Notes under the pieces: model-generated
What the model was told of the DNA's origin: nothing
The model's database searches: none
The model's input: only the letters and a program-made list of their open reading frames with translations
Translations under genes and position numbers: made by a program
Shown here: piece after piece, positions 8,783-18,800 of the stretch
Position numbering within the stretch: position 1 is the first letter of the stretch
Layout of the letters: each line of letters begins with the position of its first letter
From: JAILEN01 sp036723975
Lineage (GTDB): Bacteria > Bacillota > Clostridia > Lachnospirales > Lachnospiraceae
Direction of reading: 5' to 3'
Assembly: GCA_036723975.1 (NCBI GenBank)
Contig: DAIMGJ010000002.1
Span: 143,347 to 207,346, forward strand
Length of the DNA stretch: 64,000 nt

Positions 8783-9541
8783 TCAATTTGCCTTTATCGC
8801 CTTTTCTATTTGTCTTCTGGATATCCCGGTTAATCTGCACAATTGTCGTAAAGAAACACCGGCTTCTTTTAATCGTTGAATCGATTGGTTAAACCTTTCC
8901 GCATCTTTTGTCTGTTCAAAATCCGGCATCAATTTTCCAAACTCTTTGACAATCATTTCTTTTGCAATCTCATCCGTGTATCTTTTTCTCGTCTTTTCGT
9001 TCTCGAGGCATTTATCATTTGCTCTTGTCAAAAGATATTCTTTTAGCTCCGATTGCCCCACCGCATTTTGCACCGGTCTGATGTCCGTAATCTTTGGCTT
9101 GTTATAAATATATTCTTTTCCACTGCCAAAAACATAATTCTCAGGTGAGTCAACCATTCCGGCCTTAACAGGATTCCATATGATGTAACGTAACACCGTC
9201 AAGAAATACCCCCTGTCGTCAACCGGCTCACTTTCAAAACGATCCTGAAAAAGATGACCCGTTCTTTCGTATTTTTCATTGTACCAATGTGCAAATGCAC
9301 AACCTATTCTTTTTACAACCTGATCCAGCGGCTCCTCATTTACTCTAAGAAGCAAATGAACATGATTTCCCATCAGGCAGTATGCGTATAACGTAAACCC
9401 CGAGGATATTTTATATCTCTTAAGAAGGTAGACAAACTTTAAATTGTCCTCCTCATCATAAAATATCTGTTGTCGATTTACGCCTCGCAACATAACATGA
9501 TAGATGTTAGAATAACTCTCTTTTCTTCTTTGCCTTGCCAA
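8783..9541 (-). CDS. REP-associated tyrosine transposase (RAYT, Y1/IS200-like)
   Basis: This 252-residue protein is a single-strand DNA transposase of the Y1 superfamily. NHVHLL near residue 59 is the HUH metal site, and the Tyr in RYIIWNPVKAGM (near residue 118) is the expected catalytic residue. An early YHVMLRGVNRQQIF and QDRFESEPVDD are also typical of RAYTs. The C-terminus ends in a helix-turn-helix-like segment, LRQLCRLTGISRRQIEKA. The start is a TTG at 9541 behind GGAGAGG. No terminal inverted repeats flank it as in an ordinary insertion sequence; REP palindromes lie on both sides. It is intact and probably mobilises or maintains the REP family found across this window. Confidence 0.93.
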   Translation of the reverse strand: MARQRRKESYSNIYHVMLRGVNRQQIFYDEEDNLKFVYLLKRYKISSGFTLYAYCLMGNHVHLLLRVNEEPLDQVVKRIGCAFAHWYNEKYERTGHLFQDRFESEPVDDRGYFLTVLRYIIWNPVKAGMVDSPENYVFGSGKEYIYNKPKITDIRPVQNAVGQSELKEYLLTRANDKCLENEKTRKRYTDEIAKEMIVKEFGKLMPDFEQTKDAERFNQSIQRLKEAGVSLRQLCRLTGISRRQIEKAIKAN

Positions 9542-9651
9542 TAAGCAACACCTCTCCTTTCATATGTTTAAACTAGGGAATGAATTTGATTTTTAAGGAA
9601 TTCCAAGGGATTTCTTCTAACGAGAAAAGGCATTCGACTCGAACTTTAGAA

Positions 9652-9691
9652 TATAAAAAAGCCTTGATGAGAGAATTCTACTCTCATCAAG
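9652..9691 (-). terminator. Strong intrinsic terminator after the metal ABC transporter
   Basis: CTTGATGAGAG pairs perfectly over 11 bp with CTCTCATCAAG (9681-9691 with 9663-9673), loop of 7 nt, followed on the minus strand by GCTTTTTTAT. It probably ends the long minus-strand series. Confidence 0.9.
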
Positions 9692-9744
9692 ACCTGTTTA
9701 CAATAATATCGCGCAATAATTAATAAATTTTTAATAATTTAAAA

Positions 9745-9788
9745 GCGTGCACATGGGGTCAGACCCCATGTGCAGACCCCGTGTGCAC
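9745..9788. repeat. REP palindrome with an extra half copy
   Basis: GTGCACATGGGGTCAGACCCCATGTGC is a nearly perfect palindrome, followed directly by a second half unit (AGACCCCGTGTGCAC). The half unit abuts the duplicated gene scrap, so the REP marks a recombination or insertion junction. Confidence 0.85.
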
Positions 9789-9834
9789 GGGTTAAGGTAA
9801 GAGCCGCCGCTAAAACCAATCCAAATTTTCTCAT
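9789..9834 (-). pseudogene. Scrap of a DUF5648 secreted-protein gene (first 15 codons)
   Basis: These 46 bp match the 5' end of the gene at 7429-8622 (positions 8577-8622) with a single mismatch and would encode MRKFGLVLAAALTLT, the start of its signal peptide. The copy has no good Shine-Dalgarno site and is cut off by a REP. It is a recent duplication or the remnant of a lost paralogue. Confidence 0.8.
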
Positions 9835-9848
9835 AACATCTGTCTACT

Positions 9849-10679
9849 TTATCTCATTCTCCCAACCAATGTAAATATTGCAAATCCCAGGATGTCCACG
9901 GCTACAATGGTAGCACCCACCGGAGTGCCGGCCAAGATAGAAATTAATAGTCCCGCAATTGCACACACGACAGAAAAGATTGCTGAGCAAACAGTTACGG
10001 ATTTAAAACTCTTAAACACTCGCATTGCAGACAGTGCCGGGAAGATGACGAGGGCCGATATTAATAATGAGCCCACCAGATTCATGGCCAACACAATGAC
10101 TGCTGCGATTAGGACTGCGATTAGCAAATTATATGCATCGGTTTTTGTTCCCACTGCCTTTGCAAAATTTTCATCAAAAGTAACAGAAAAAATCTTGTGA
10201 TAGAAAACCGCAAATACGGCAATCACTACGGCTGCGATTCCGATGCAAAGCCACACTTCTTTTCCTGTAATCGTCAAGATTGAAGTCGATCCAAAGAGTG
10301 TGGTACACACATCTCCCGCCACGTTGGCAGATGAACTAAATACGTTCATAAGTAAATAACCGAATGCCAATGCCCCAACGGAAAACATGGCGATGGCTGC
10401 ATCACCGTTAATCTTTTTATTCTGTCCCGTGCGAAGAAGTAAAATCGCCGCAAGAACTGTAATGGGTAATACGATAAGCATGTTGTTGGATAAGTTTAAA
10501 ACGCTTGCAATGGCAATACCGCCGAAGGCCACATGAGAAAGGCCGTCTCCCAAGAAAGAGAAGCGTTTCAGCACGAGGGTAACTCCAAGCAATGATGCGC
10601 AAAGTGCAATTAAGATTCCTACGATAAATGCATATCTTACGAAGGGGTAGGAAAAATATAACTGTAAAGTTTCTAACAT
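9849..10679 (-). CDS. Zinc/manganese-type ABC transporter permease
   Basis: This 276-residue inner-membrane protein has about eight hydrophobic helices and the ABC-3 family pattern (LVLKRFSFLGDGLSHVAFGGIAIA near residue 35, DAYNLLIAVLIAAVIVLAMNLVG later). Such permeases import Zn(II) or Mn(II) with a cell-surface binding protein. It directly abuts the ATPase gene (stop at 10680, start at 10679). No substrate-binding lipoprotein or Zur/MntR-like regulator is in the window, so the metal cannot be decided. Confidence 0.92.
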   Translation of the reverse strand: MLETLQLYFSYPFVRYAFIVGILIALCASLLGVTLVLKRFSFLGDGLSHVAFGGIAIASVLNLSNNMLIVLPITVLAAILLLRTGQNKKINGDAAIAMFSVGALAFGYLLMNVFSSSANVAGDVCTTLFGSTSILTITGKEVWLCIGIAAVVIAVFAVFYHKIFSVTFDENFAKAVGTKTDAYNLLIAVLIAAVIVLAMNLVGSLLISALVIFPALSAMRVFKSFKSVTVCSAIFSVVCAIAGLLISILAGTPVGATIVAVDILGFAIFTLVGRMR

Positions 10680-11513
10680 TTACTTTTCCTCCTTTCGTCT
10701 GTATGAGGCGTCGTACGGAACGTCGTCCTTGGCGGGTGCCGTTCTCTTTCTATCTTCAGCGACGTTGATTCGCGCTACGTTGTCGAGTTCGCAAACTCTT
10801 GTATCTGCGAAGGTTTTCTTTTCTTTTAAGAGGTAGTGCTGACCGATGGGGCTTTCTTCAAACTCCTCGGTTGTTCCAAAAAAGTAGGTGCTTCCCATAT
10901 GCAAAATATGACTTGCAAAATGAAGTGACGCATGGACATCATGAGAAATCATAATCACCGTTACGCCCTCTTTATTTAAGGAACGAATAATGCGATACAT
11001 CTGCGTCTGGGCAGAAGGATCCAAGCCGCTTACCGGCTCATCCAAAAGCAAAATCTTTTTGGTTGCGCAAAGTGCACGGGCTAAAAGCACGCGTTGCTGC
11101 TGTCCTCCGGAAAGCTCACGATAGCATCTGTTTTTTAAATCCGTGATACCGAGACGTTCCATATTTTTTGCCGCCTCTTTTTTCTCTGCAGGAGAGTAAA
11201 ATGGGCGAAATCCCATCTGTCCCTGAAATCCGGATAAAACAATCTCTTTTACCGAAGCAGGAAAATCTTTTTGCACGATGGTCTGCTGCGGCAGATATCC
11301 AATCTGTCTGGCGGTTAATCCGTCGCCGTACTCAATGTCTCCGGAAATCGGTTTTTGCAATCCCAAAAGAGTGCGCATCAAAGTAGACTTTCCGGAACCA
11401 TTCTCACCGACGATACACAGATAGTCTCCGCTATTCACTTCAAAATTTAATCGTTCTACCAGGATATCGCCTTCGTATCCCAAGCTTAATTCTTTAACTT
11501 TTACCTCTGCCAT
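10680..11513 (-). CDS. Zinc/manganese-type ABC transporter ATP-binding protein
   Basis: The 277-residue ATPase energises the adjacent permease. Walker A is GENGSGKST (near residue 38), the signature LSGGQQQR, Walker B ILLLDEP, and the switch histidine lies in VIMISHDVHAS. After residue 215 comes a 60-residue tail rich in charged residues that is not needed for ATPase activity. The gene lies 74 bp after the ABC exporter pair, so it may be read from the same transcript. Confidence 0.93.
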   Translation of the reverse strand: MAEVKVKELSLGYEGDILVERLNFEVNSGDYLCIVGENGSGKSTLMRTLLGLQKPISGDIEYGDGLTARQIGYLPQQTIVQKDFPASVKEIVLSGFQGQMGFRPFYSPAEKKEAAKNMERLGITDLKNRCYRELSGGQQQRVLLARALCATKKILLLDEPVSGLDPSAQTQMYRIIRSLNKEGVTVIMISHDVHASLHFASHILHMGSTYFFGTTEEFEESPIGQHYLLKEKKTFADTRVCELDNVARINVAEDRKRTAPAKDDVPYDASYRRKEEK

Positions 11514-11587
11514 AATTTATCCTCAGCCTCAGCCACAGGGCCTTGCTTTTATTCTATGCAAACTGACAGTTATCCTGTTTCCTTACG

Positions 11588-13309
11588 TTACGCAAACTGA
11601 CTGTTATAAAGAGTAGCATATTTTCCGTTTTTCTTCATCAACTCTTTATGGTTGCCCTGCTCTAAAACAGAACCGTTTTCCATATATAAAATCACATCCG
11701 CATCCAAAATTGTGGAAAGGCGATGGGCTACAATAAAGGTGGTACGCCCTTCCATAATCTTGGCATAAGCGGATTGAATGAGCATCTCCGTACGGGTATC
11801 GATGGAGGATGTTGCCTCATCCAGAATCAGCATGGGCGGCTTCGCCAGAAGAAGTCTTGCGATACACAAAAGCTGCCGCTGTCCATGAGAAAGATTTTCG
11901 CCCTCGCCGGTGATGAGGCTGTCATACCCTTTTGGCATACGACGAATAAACTCATGGGCATGTGCCGCTTTGCAAGCCTCGATGACTTCCTCTCGGGTGG
12001 CGTTAGGTTTTCCCATCTTTACATTTTCCAAAACCGTAGCTTCTTTTAGCCAGGTCTCCTGCAGCACCATTCCGAACTGACTTCGCAGTTCATAGCGAGA
12101 TACATCTTTAATATTGATGCCATCCACAAATACGCCACCGGCATCCACTTCATAAAATCGCATAAGCAAATTGATAAAGGTGGTTTTGCCCGCACCGGTT
12201 GGGCCTACTATAGCCACGCGCTGTCCCGGTTCGACTTTCAGATTCAAATCGCGAATCAAAGGTTTCTCCGGAACGTAAGAAAAGTCCACGTGCTTAAACT
12301 CAATACGTCCCGGGTTTTCGATTTCTTTTGTACCTTCATCTACCACCGGATCGCTGTCAATCAAATCAAAAAGTCGGCCTCCGCATACAAAGGCATTTTG
12401 AATCTCGGTGATGACTCCGGTGATTTCATTAAATGGTTTTGAATACTCTCTGGCGTACCCTAAAAATGAGGTGAGTGCACCAACCGTAATTCCTCCTGAC
12501 ATGGCCACAAAAGATCCAGCCACAATTACTCCGGCATAGATTAATGAGTTAATAAATCTGGTTCCCGGATTGGTAAGGGAAGAATAAAAGGTAGCCTTTA
12601 GAGAATACTCTGTCAGCGCATCGTTTAGTTTAAAAAACGCCTCCTCGTTTTCTTCCACGTAATCAAAACGTTTTAACAGGCTGTGCTGAGAAACACCCTC
12701 GCGCACATGCTCTGTCACTTCTCCTCTGGCGATTGCCTGCTTGGAAAAATAGCGCTTGCTTTTTTCCGCTACAAACTTTGCAAACAAAAAGGATAGTGGC
12801 GTCAGAGCCACAACCACAAGTGCAATGGTCACATTGATTTTCATCATAAACACAATGGTTCCCACAATGGTCATCACGCCTGTGAAAAATTGATTAAATC
12901 CCAACAACATTCCATCAGAAAAACTATCCGCATCCGTAATGATACGGCTCACGTAGTCACCCTGAGATGCCGCATCCATTTTCTTTAAAGGAATGTAGAG
13001 CGTCTTTTGAAAAGCTCGCTCTCGCAAATCCAACGTCAACTTATAGCAGATGTAATTGTTGACGCGGCTCATGAAAAACTGTGACAGCGCCGTGCCAAAA
13101 ATCACCGCCAGCATCTTTCGAAGGATTGCGTAAAGTGCCGCAAAATCCACTGCCTGCGTTGCAGTTCCACGACTGCCCACCATGGTATCAACCGCCCGGC
13201 CGATATATATCGGAACCAAAAGCGTACAAAACACAGCTACCGCTGCAAGCAGCAAACTTATCACTATATGAAATTTATAAGGAGATAATTCTTTTAAAAC
13301 TCGCTTCAT
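11588..13309 (-). CDS. Heterodimeric ABC exporter, half with the catalytic Walker B glutamate
   Basis: This 573-residue half-transporter has six N-terminal membrane helices and a C-terminal ATPase. Walker A is GPTGAGKTT (near residue 371), Walker B LILDEATSSID (near 495) has the catalytic Glu, and the switch His is in IVAHRLST (near 527). Its signature is LSHGQ (near 473) rather than LSGGQ. In a heterodimer that altered signature faces the other subunit's ATP site, which is itself degenerate. It follows its partner gene with a 2-bp gap. The cargo is unknown; family members export drugs, peptides or lipids. Confidence 0.92.
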   Translation of the reverse strand: MKRVLKELSPYKFHIVISLLLAAVAVFCTLLVPIYIGRAVDTMVGSRGTATQAVDFAALYAILRKMLAVIFGTALSQFFMSRVNNYICYKLTLDLRERAFQKTLYIPLKKMDAASQGDYVSRIITDADSFSDGMLLGFNQFFTGVMTIVGTIVFMMKINVTIALVVVALTPLSFLFAKFVAEKSKRYFSKQAIARGEVTEHVREGVSQHSLLKRFDYVEENEEAFFKLNDALTEYSLKATFYSSLTNPGTRFINSLIYAGVIVAGSFVAMSGGITVGALTSFLGYAREYSKPFNEITGVITEIQNAFVCGGRLFDLIDSDPVVDEGTKEIENPGRIEFKHVDFSYVPEKPLIRDLNLKVEPGQRVAIVGPTGAGKTTFINLLMRFYEVDAGGVFVDGINIKDVSRYELRSQFGMVLQETWLKEATVLENVKMGKPNATREEVIEACKAAHAHEFIRRMPKGYDSLITGEGENLSHGQRQLLCIARLLLAKPPMLILDEATSSIDTRTEMLIQSAYAKIMEGRTTFIVAHRLSTILDADVILYMENGSVLEQGNHKELMKKNGKYATLYNSQFA

Positions 13310-13311
13310 AT

Positions 13312-15069
13312 TTACTCCTTAGGAAACTGGCAATAATAAATTTCCTGATACGTCGGGCAGGTTGCGATAAGTTCCTCGTGAGTCCCGAGGCCGACTGCCC
13401 GTCCGTCTTCTAACACAAGGACACCATCCGCATCAATACAAGAGGACGCGCGTTGTGAGATGAAAAGAATCGTCGGGTGCCAAGGCAAATTCTTTAATGC
13501 ATCGCGAAGTCTGCGCTCTGTTCCCAAATCCAAGGCGGATGCACTATCATCTAAGATTATTATTTCCGGTTTTTTCACCAGGGCACGTGCAATAGTTAAG
13601 CGCTGTCTCTGACCACCGGAAAAATTATTTCCGCGCCGTCCGACTCTGGTAGCAAGTCCGTCTTTTTCTTTCATCACTTCCGCAATCTGGGCTGTTTCCA
13701 GCGCTTCCCACATTTCTTCTTCGGTCGCATCTTTCTTTGACATCTTCAAATTGGATTCCACGGTTCCGGCGAACAATTCCGCACGCTGGGGAACCACACC
13801 GATGAGCCGAGCGATTTCCGAATCCGAATATGTATTTACATTGCGTCCGTCAATCAACACTTCACCGGAAGTCGCTTCATATGCATGTTCAAGCATCAGC
13901 ATCAGGGAGGATTTTCCGGATCCGGTACCACCAATGATTGTAAAGAAGTCGCCACGCTTCAGCTCAAAGTTAATATCTTCAACCACATTCTCTTGTCCGT
14001 CCGGATAAGCAAACGCAACATTGGAAAAAGAGACGTGAAAGCGTGGATGGCGTGCACAAGGGGTCAGACCCCGTGTGCTCCGTGTGCTCGTGCACATGGG
14101 GTCTGACCCCTTGTGCACGCCATCCACGCTTTCTGTCTTCATTACTTCTTCCAGTCGATCCACAGAAGCAAAAGCACGGGTGAGCAAAAGTATGGTATTC
14201 GCGAACTTCAAAAGCTCAACCAAAATCTGCGACATGTAATTGGTGAGCGCTACCACCTCGCCCTGGTTGAGGTGTCCGGCATTGACTTGAATGCCACTGT
14301 AATACAAAAGTGCAACTACACCAAGGTTTACCGCAACGTAAGTCAGCGGATTTAAAAGTACGGAGATTCGTCCCGTAGCAATTTGCTGACCATACAAATC
14401 GGATGCAGCCGCTGAGAACTCTTCGTACTCACTTTTTTCCCGACGGAATCCGCGGATCACACGAACACCGGAGATATTTTCGTTTACCTGCGTAAACAAT
14501 CGCTCCAGCGCTTTTTGAATCTTTTTATATCGTGGCAGTGTCGACTTCATAATCCCATAGATAATCAGCGCCAACACTCCAATGACTACAATAAAAATCA
14601 CAGACGCTTTTGCATCCACAACACACGACATTACAAATGCACCAAAGACAATAAAGGGAGAACGAAGGAACAAACGAAGCACCATATTGATTCCGTTTTG
14701 CACCTGGTTGATATCATTTGTTAATCGCGTAATCAACTTTGCATCCCCAAAATAATTCATGGCAGCATCCGAAAACGAGCCGATTTTTATATACAAATCC
14801 CGACGCATTTTTGATGCGGAATAAATCGCCGCCTTTGCCGCAAAATATTGTGCAGTGACAGCAGTCACTACGCCCACTACCGCAAGCAAAAGCAAAACCC
14901 CACTCATACGAAGGAGATAACCTTCATCTCCCAGTAAAATTCCTTTATTAATTATGGACGCAACAACAAGAGGCACCAACAGTTCAAAAATTGCCTCAAG
15001 CATTTTGAAAAGTGGTGCCAATATGGTTTCTTTTTTGTATTCACTTAAATAAGATAATACAAATCTCAT
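13312..15069 (-). CDS. Heterodimeric ABC exporter, degenerate half, carrying an in-frame REPIN
   Basis: This 585-residue partner half-transporter has six membrane helices and an ATPase with Walker A GGTGSGKSS (near residue 381) and signature FSGGQ (near 483). Walker B is IIILDDSA (near 506), with Asp in place of the catalytic Glu, and the switch His is Gln (FISQRASS, near 537). These are the marks of the non-catalytic site of a heterodimeric exporter. A REPIN at 14041-14129 is translated in frame as about 30 foreign residues (GVHKGSDPMC and following) in the linker between membrane and ATPase domains, around residues 314-343. The frame stays open and both domains look intact, so the protein may tolerate it. 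Confidence 0.92.
   Translation of the reverse strand: MRFVLSYLSEYKKETILAPLFKMLEAIFELLVPLVVASIINKGILLGDEGYLLRMSGVLLLLAVVGVVTAVTAQYFAAKAAIYSASKMRRDLYIKIGSFSDAAMNYFGDAKLITRLTNDINQVQNGINMVLRLFLRSPFIVFGAFVMSCVVDAKASVIFIVVIGVLALIIYGIMKSTLPRYKKIQKALERLFTQVNENISGVRVIRGFRREKSEYEEFSAAASDLYGQQIATGRISVLLNPLTYVAVNLGVVALLYYSGIQVNAGHLNQGEVVALTNYMSQILVELLKFANTILLLTRAFASVDRLEEVMKTESVDGVHKGSDPMCTSTRSTRGLTPCARHPRFHVSFSNVAFAYPDGQENVVEDINFELKRGDFFTIIGGTGSGKSSLMLMLEHAYEATSGEVLIDGRNVNTYSDSEIARLIGVVPQRAELFAGTVESNLKMSKKDATEEEMWEALETAQIAEVMKEKDGLATRVGRRGNNFSGGQRQRLTIARALVKKPEIIILDDSASALDLGTERRLRDALKNLPWHPTILFISQRASSCIDADGVLVLEDGRAVGLGTHEELIATCPTYQEIYYCQFPKE
14041..14129. repeat. REPIN inserted in frame within an ABC transporter gene
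   Basis: Two arms of 32 bp (14041-14072 and 14098-14129) are exact reverse complements, each ending in a GGGGTCAGACCCC-type core. They flank 25 bp of GTGTGCTC-like repeats. The whole element is read through in frame on the minus strand. Confidence 0.92.
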
Positions 15070-15071
15070 TC

Positions 15072-15782
15072 TTATTCCTCGGTGGTCTCCTCAGTTGCGG
15101 TTACAAACTTATTTTCAAACGCAACTTTCTTCCACTGTTTTTCATCGACAGTCCAGGTAAGTTCTGCTTCCCATTCTGCCTTTACCTGATCAAAGTAAGA
15201 CTCGGTTTCTGCAACCTCCTCTGTCTCTGCATCTTCTGTTTCTGTATCCGCTGTTTCTGCGTCAGTCTCTTTGGTATCTTCCGGAGCCTGCGCATCCACC
15301 GCCTCTTTTACCAAAACATAATAAGTACGATATGTCAAATAATCACGAACATAATCTTCTTTTGCGCCCAGTTCTTCAATGGCACGATCACCGTTATCTT
15401 TCATAAACTGTTTTGCTGCCGCATCAATGGCTGCAACCTGCTCATCGGTTAGTTCCACACCGTAATCTGATGCATGCGCTTTGCAAAGATAATAGGTTTT
15501 CATCTCATCCAAAACGGAATCCTTGGTATCTTCTTCCATGGTATTTCCGTTGCCATACATATCATTATTCCAGAATCCATCGGACAATACGCTTCCGTAA
15601 TAACCGTCATACATAGCCTGTGTATAGCGAGCCACAAAATTTCCATATCCCAAGGAAATACTATCCGTGGCTCCGTCATTTGTAATGGTAATAAGTGTTG
15701 CATTCTGATTAATCCCGCAACCTGCCAAAAGTGCTACAGATGCAAGTACAACTGCACACATTTTAAAAACTCTGTTTTTCAT
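15072..15782 (-). CDS. Lipoprotein resembling the chaperone region of SurA/PrsA foldases
   Basis: The 236-residue protein starts at the ATG at 15782 behind TTGGAGG. A signal peptide ends in the lipobox LLAGC, so it should be anchored outside the membrane. The following region (ISLGYGNFVARYTQAMYDGYYG, then a run of helices) resembles the N-terminal SurA/PrsA chaperone fold, but no parvulin isomerase domain is visible. Residues 165-195 are an acidic Thr/Glu/Asp-rich linker. It sits 2 bp from the ABC exporter genes and downstream of mfd, so it may help fold exported proteins. Confidence 0.72.
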   Translation of the reverse strand: MKNRVFKMCAVVLASVALLAGCGINQNATLITITNDGATDSISLGYGNFVARYTQAMYDGYYGSVLSDGFWNNDMYGNGNTMEEDTKDSVLDEMKTYYLCKAHASDYGVELTDEQVAAIDAAAKQFMKDNGDRAIEELGAKEDYVRDYLTYRTYYVLVKEAVDAQAPEDTKETDAETADTETEDAETEEVAETESYFDQVKAEWEAELTWTVDEKQWKKVAFENKFVTATEETTEE

Positions 15783-15881
15783 TCTTTTATAACCTCCAAC
15801 ATGCTTATGGGCTTTTTGCCCAAAGCAATACATAACAAAATGTATTATACCATTTAAAAACTATTTCTCAAGGAAAGAAAC

Positions 15882-18800
15882 CTACTTTTCTTCCCCCATA
15901 GTTTTCAAAAGAAGATGCTCCTTCATATATGCCGCCATATCCTTTAAATATGCAATCAGCTCCCGCTTCGGGAAGCGATTGTCCTTTGCGGTATGAAGTA
16001 AAAACGCAGGGGCATCCTTATCCGCACGAAACTCCAGGTACGGGGCATAATCTTTTACCATCTGCGGAATGCCCGCCGGATTAATCTTTGCATCCGGAGC
16101 CATGGCGATGGTTACAAGGGCACCCTTTTGCTTAATCTCCGTAATATAGACTTCATGCGCCGCTGCACGTAAAAGGGCAATCTCCAAAAGATTCTCCACG
16201 GATTTTACCGGCTCGCCGAATCGGTCGATCAGCTCATCCAGCATTTCTGCTTTTTCCTCTTCCGTCCAGATGCCGGCCACACGTTTGTAAATATCCAGCT
16301 TTTGCATTTCATCCGAAATGTAGGAGGCCGGAATAAAGGCATCCACATCCAAATCGATGGAGGTTGTAAAATCTCCGGCAGTTTCAATTCCCTTTTCTGT
16401 ATTTACCGCTTCGGAAAGCATCTTGCAATAAAGGTCATAGCCCACCGCAGCCATATGGCCGTGTTGTTCTTCCCCTAAAAGATTTCCAGCACCGCGGATT
16501 TCCAAGTCTCGCATGGCAATCTTGAAGCCGCTTCCAAGGTCCGTAAACTCACGGATGGCAGCAAGTCTTTTCTCCGCCACTTCTTTTAAGACCTTGTCAC
16601 GCTTGTACATAAGAAAGGCATAAGCTCTTCGGTTGGATCGGCCCACGCGACCGCGAAGCTGGTAAAGTTGAGAAAGTCCCAACTGATCCGCATCGTGAAT
16701 AATAATAGTGTTTACATTGGAAATATCCAGTCCGATTTCAATAATGGTGGTGGCTACCAGCACATCAATTTCTTTGTTCATAAAAGACTGCATGATATCC
16801 TCAAGACGGGACTCTGTCATCTGTCCGTGAGCATAGGCCACTTCCGCATCCGGCACCAAGGTCCGGATTTTTGCTGCCACATCCGCAATCTGACGCACAC
16901 GATTGATGACATAATACACCTGACCGCCACGAGCCAGTTCGCGCTCGATGGCTTCTCGCACCATCTCATCATTTTGCTCAAAGACAAAGGTCTGAATGGG
17001 CATACGCTCCAAAGGCGCCTCATCCAAAACCGACATATCGCGGATTCCGATTAAACTCATATGCAGAGTTCTTGGAATCGGGGTTGCGGAAAGGGAAAGC
17101 ACATCCACATTCTTTTTCATCTGCTTTATTTTTTCTTTATGTGTAACTCCAAAGCGTTGCTCCTCATCGATAATCAAAAGTCCCAAATCCTTATAAGATA
17201 CGTCCTTGGAAAGCACACGATGGGTACCGATGACGATATCCACCTCACCTTTTTTTAACTTCTTTACCGTCTCTTTGTTTTGCGCCGTAGTACGGAATCG
17301 GGACAGCATCTCGATATTAATCGGATAGGCTTTCATTCGGTTGCAGAAATTAGTGTAATGCTGTTGTGCCAAAATCGTGGTCGGGCAAAGGTACACCACT
17401 TGTTTTCCTTCCTGCACAGCCTTAAAAGCGGCACGAATGGCAATCTCGGTTTTTCCGTAACCCACGTCTCCGCAGATCAGACGATCCATGATTTTTGAAG
17501 ACATCATGTCCCGTTTCACATCCGAAATCGCTTCTAACTGGCCTTCCGTCTCCTCATAAGGAAAGCTTTCTTCAAACTCCTGCTGCCACACCGTATCCTC
17601 GCCGTAAACAAAACCGTTGTCCTGCTGGCGAAGGGCATAAAGTTCCACCAAATCTTTTGCCACGGCACCCACCGCGGTTTTTACCTTGGACTTTGTGTTT
17701 TTCCACTCTACGCCACCTAAGGTGTTAAGCTTTGGTTTTTTATCCCCCACGGTTCCGTACTTTGACAACAAATCCAACTGCGTAGCGGGGATGTAGAGAT
17801 TGCTTCCCTTGGCATAGGCAATCTTTAAATAATCTTTTTGTACATGGTCCACCTCGATTTTTTCCATACCCTGATAGATTCCAAGGCCGTGGTTCTCGTG
17901 AACGATGTAGTCTCCGATGTTTAAGTCGGAGAATCCGTTTATAGCGATATCACCTTTGTATTTTTTCCGGCGACGTTTCTTTCGCTGAGCACCGAACAAA
18001 TCATTTTCCGCAATGATGGCAAACTGACATTCGCTGTATTCAATCCCATGCTGCAAAGGTCCTACCGTACAAAGCACCATTTGCTTCGGCAAAGGCTCTC
18101 CGTAGTTTTCGGAATAAAAGGCATTTAAGCCCTCTTCCATCAATTCCCCGGCCAAACGTTTGGCACGGGTGCGAGACGCAGACATCAGAACGACGCTATA
18201 GTTTTTCTTTTTGTACTCTTTTAATTCCTTCACCAAAAGGGCAAAGTTGTTCTGATATGCGGTAATGGATGTGGTATGAAGATAAAAGTGAGTTGCCGGT
18301 TTAAACCCGCTTTTTGGCGCATCCAAAGCACTAAATAGAACTCCTGCATGAGCGGAGATTAGCTTTCTTATCTCATCCGGGGAAATCAGCATTTCCTTTT
18401 GACGGGACAAGGCCTGTCCGGAAGCGATGCGTCGCTCCATACCGGAAACAAACTCCTCGTAAACCTCTTTTCCTCTGGCCTCCACATGCGCCGGTTCCTC
18501 CACAAATACCAAAGTGTCCTCGGGAAGTTCCTGAATCAAACTAAAGGTATTGGCAGCAAAATAAGGAAGATGATTTTCCATCTCCTGAAGAAAAAGTTCT
18601 GTGTCGCGAGCATCGGTTAGGGCTTCTACGTGGGTCTTTAAGGCAAAGGATTCCTCGGTTTTCATGTCGTCTCTTAGCGCCTTATAGGTGGTTTTGAATT
18701 CTTTTTCAATACGCTCTAAGCCCTCGTCAATTTCCTCTTCGGATACGATAAGTTCCGTGGCAGGATAGATGGTGGCTTCTTCCACAGGCTCCAAAGACTT

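Larger units (their letters stand above)
9542..9848. other. Intergenic stretch: terminator, REP and gene scrap
   Basis: This 307-bp stretch has no intact gene. From the right it holds a duplicated 5' gene fragment (9789-9834), a REP with an extra half copy (9745-9788), an AT-rich segment, and the terminator of the metal ABC transporter (9652-9691). The remaining 110 bp before the RAYT start show no clear promoter. Confidence 0.7.

Noticed and set aside
7388..9788. CRISPR array, suggested by the repeated GGGGTC cores.
   Set aside because: Repeats are palindromic, irregularly spaced and scattered over 25 kb, with no cas genes; they fit REP/RAYT.
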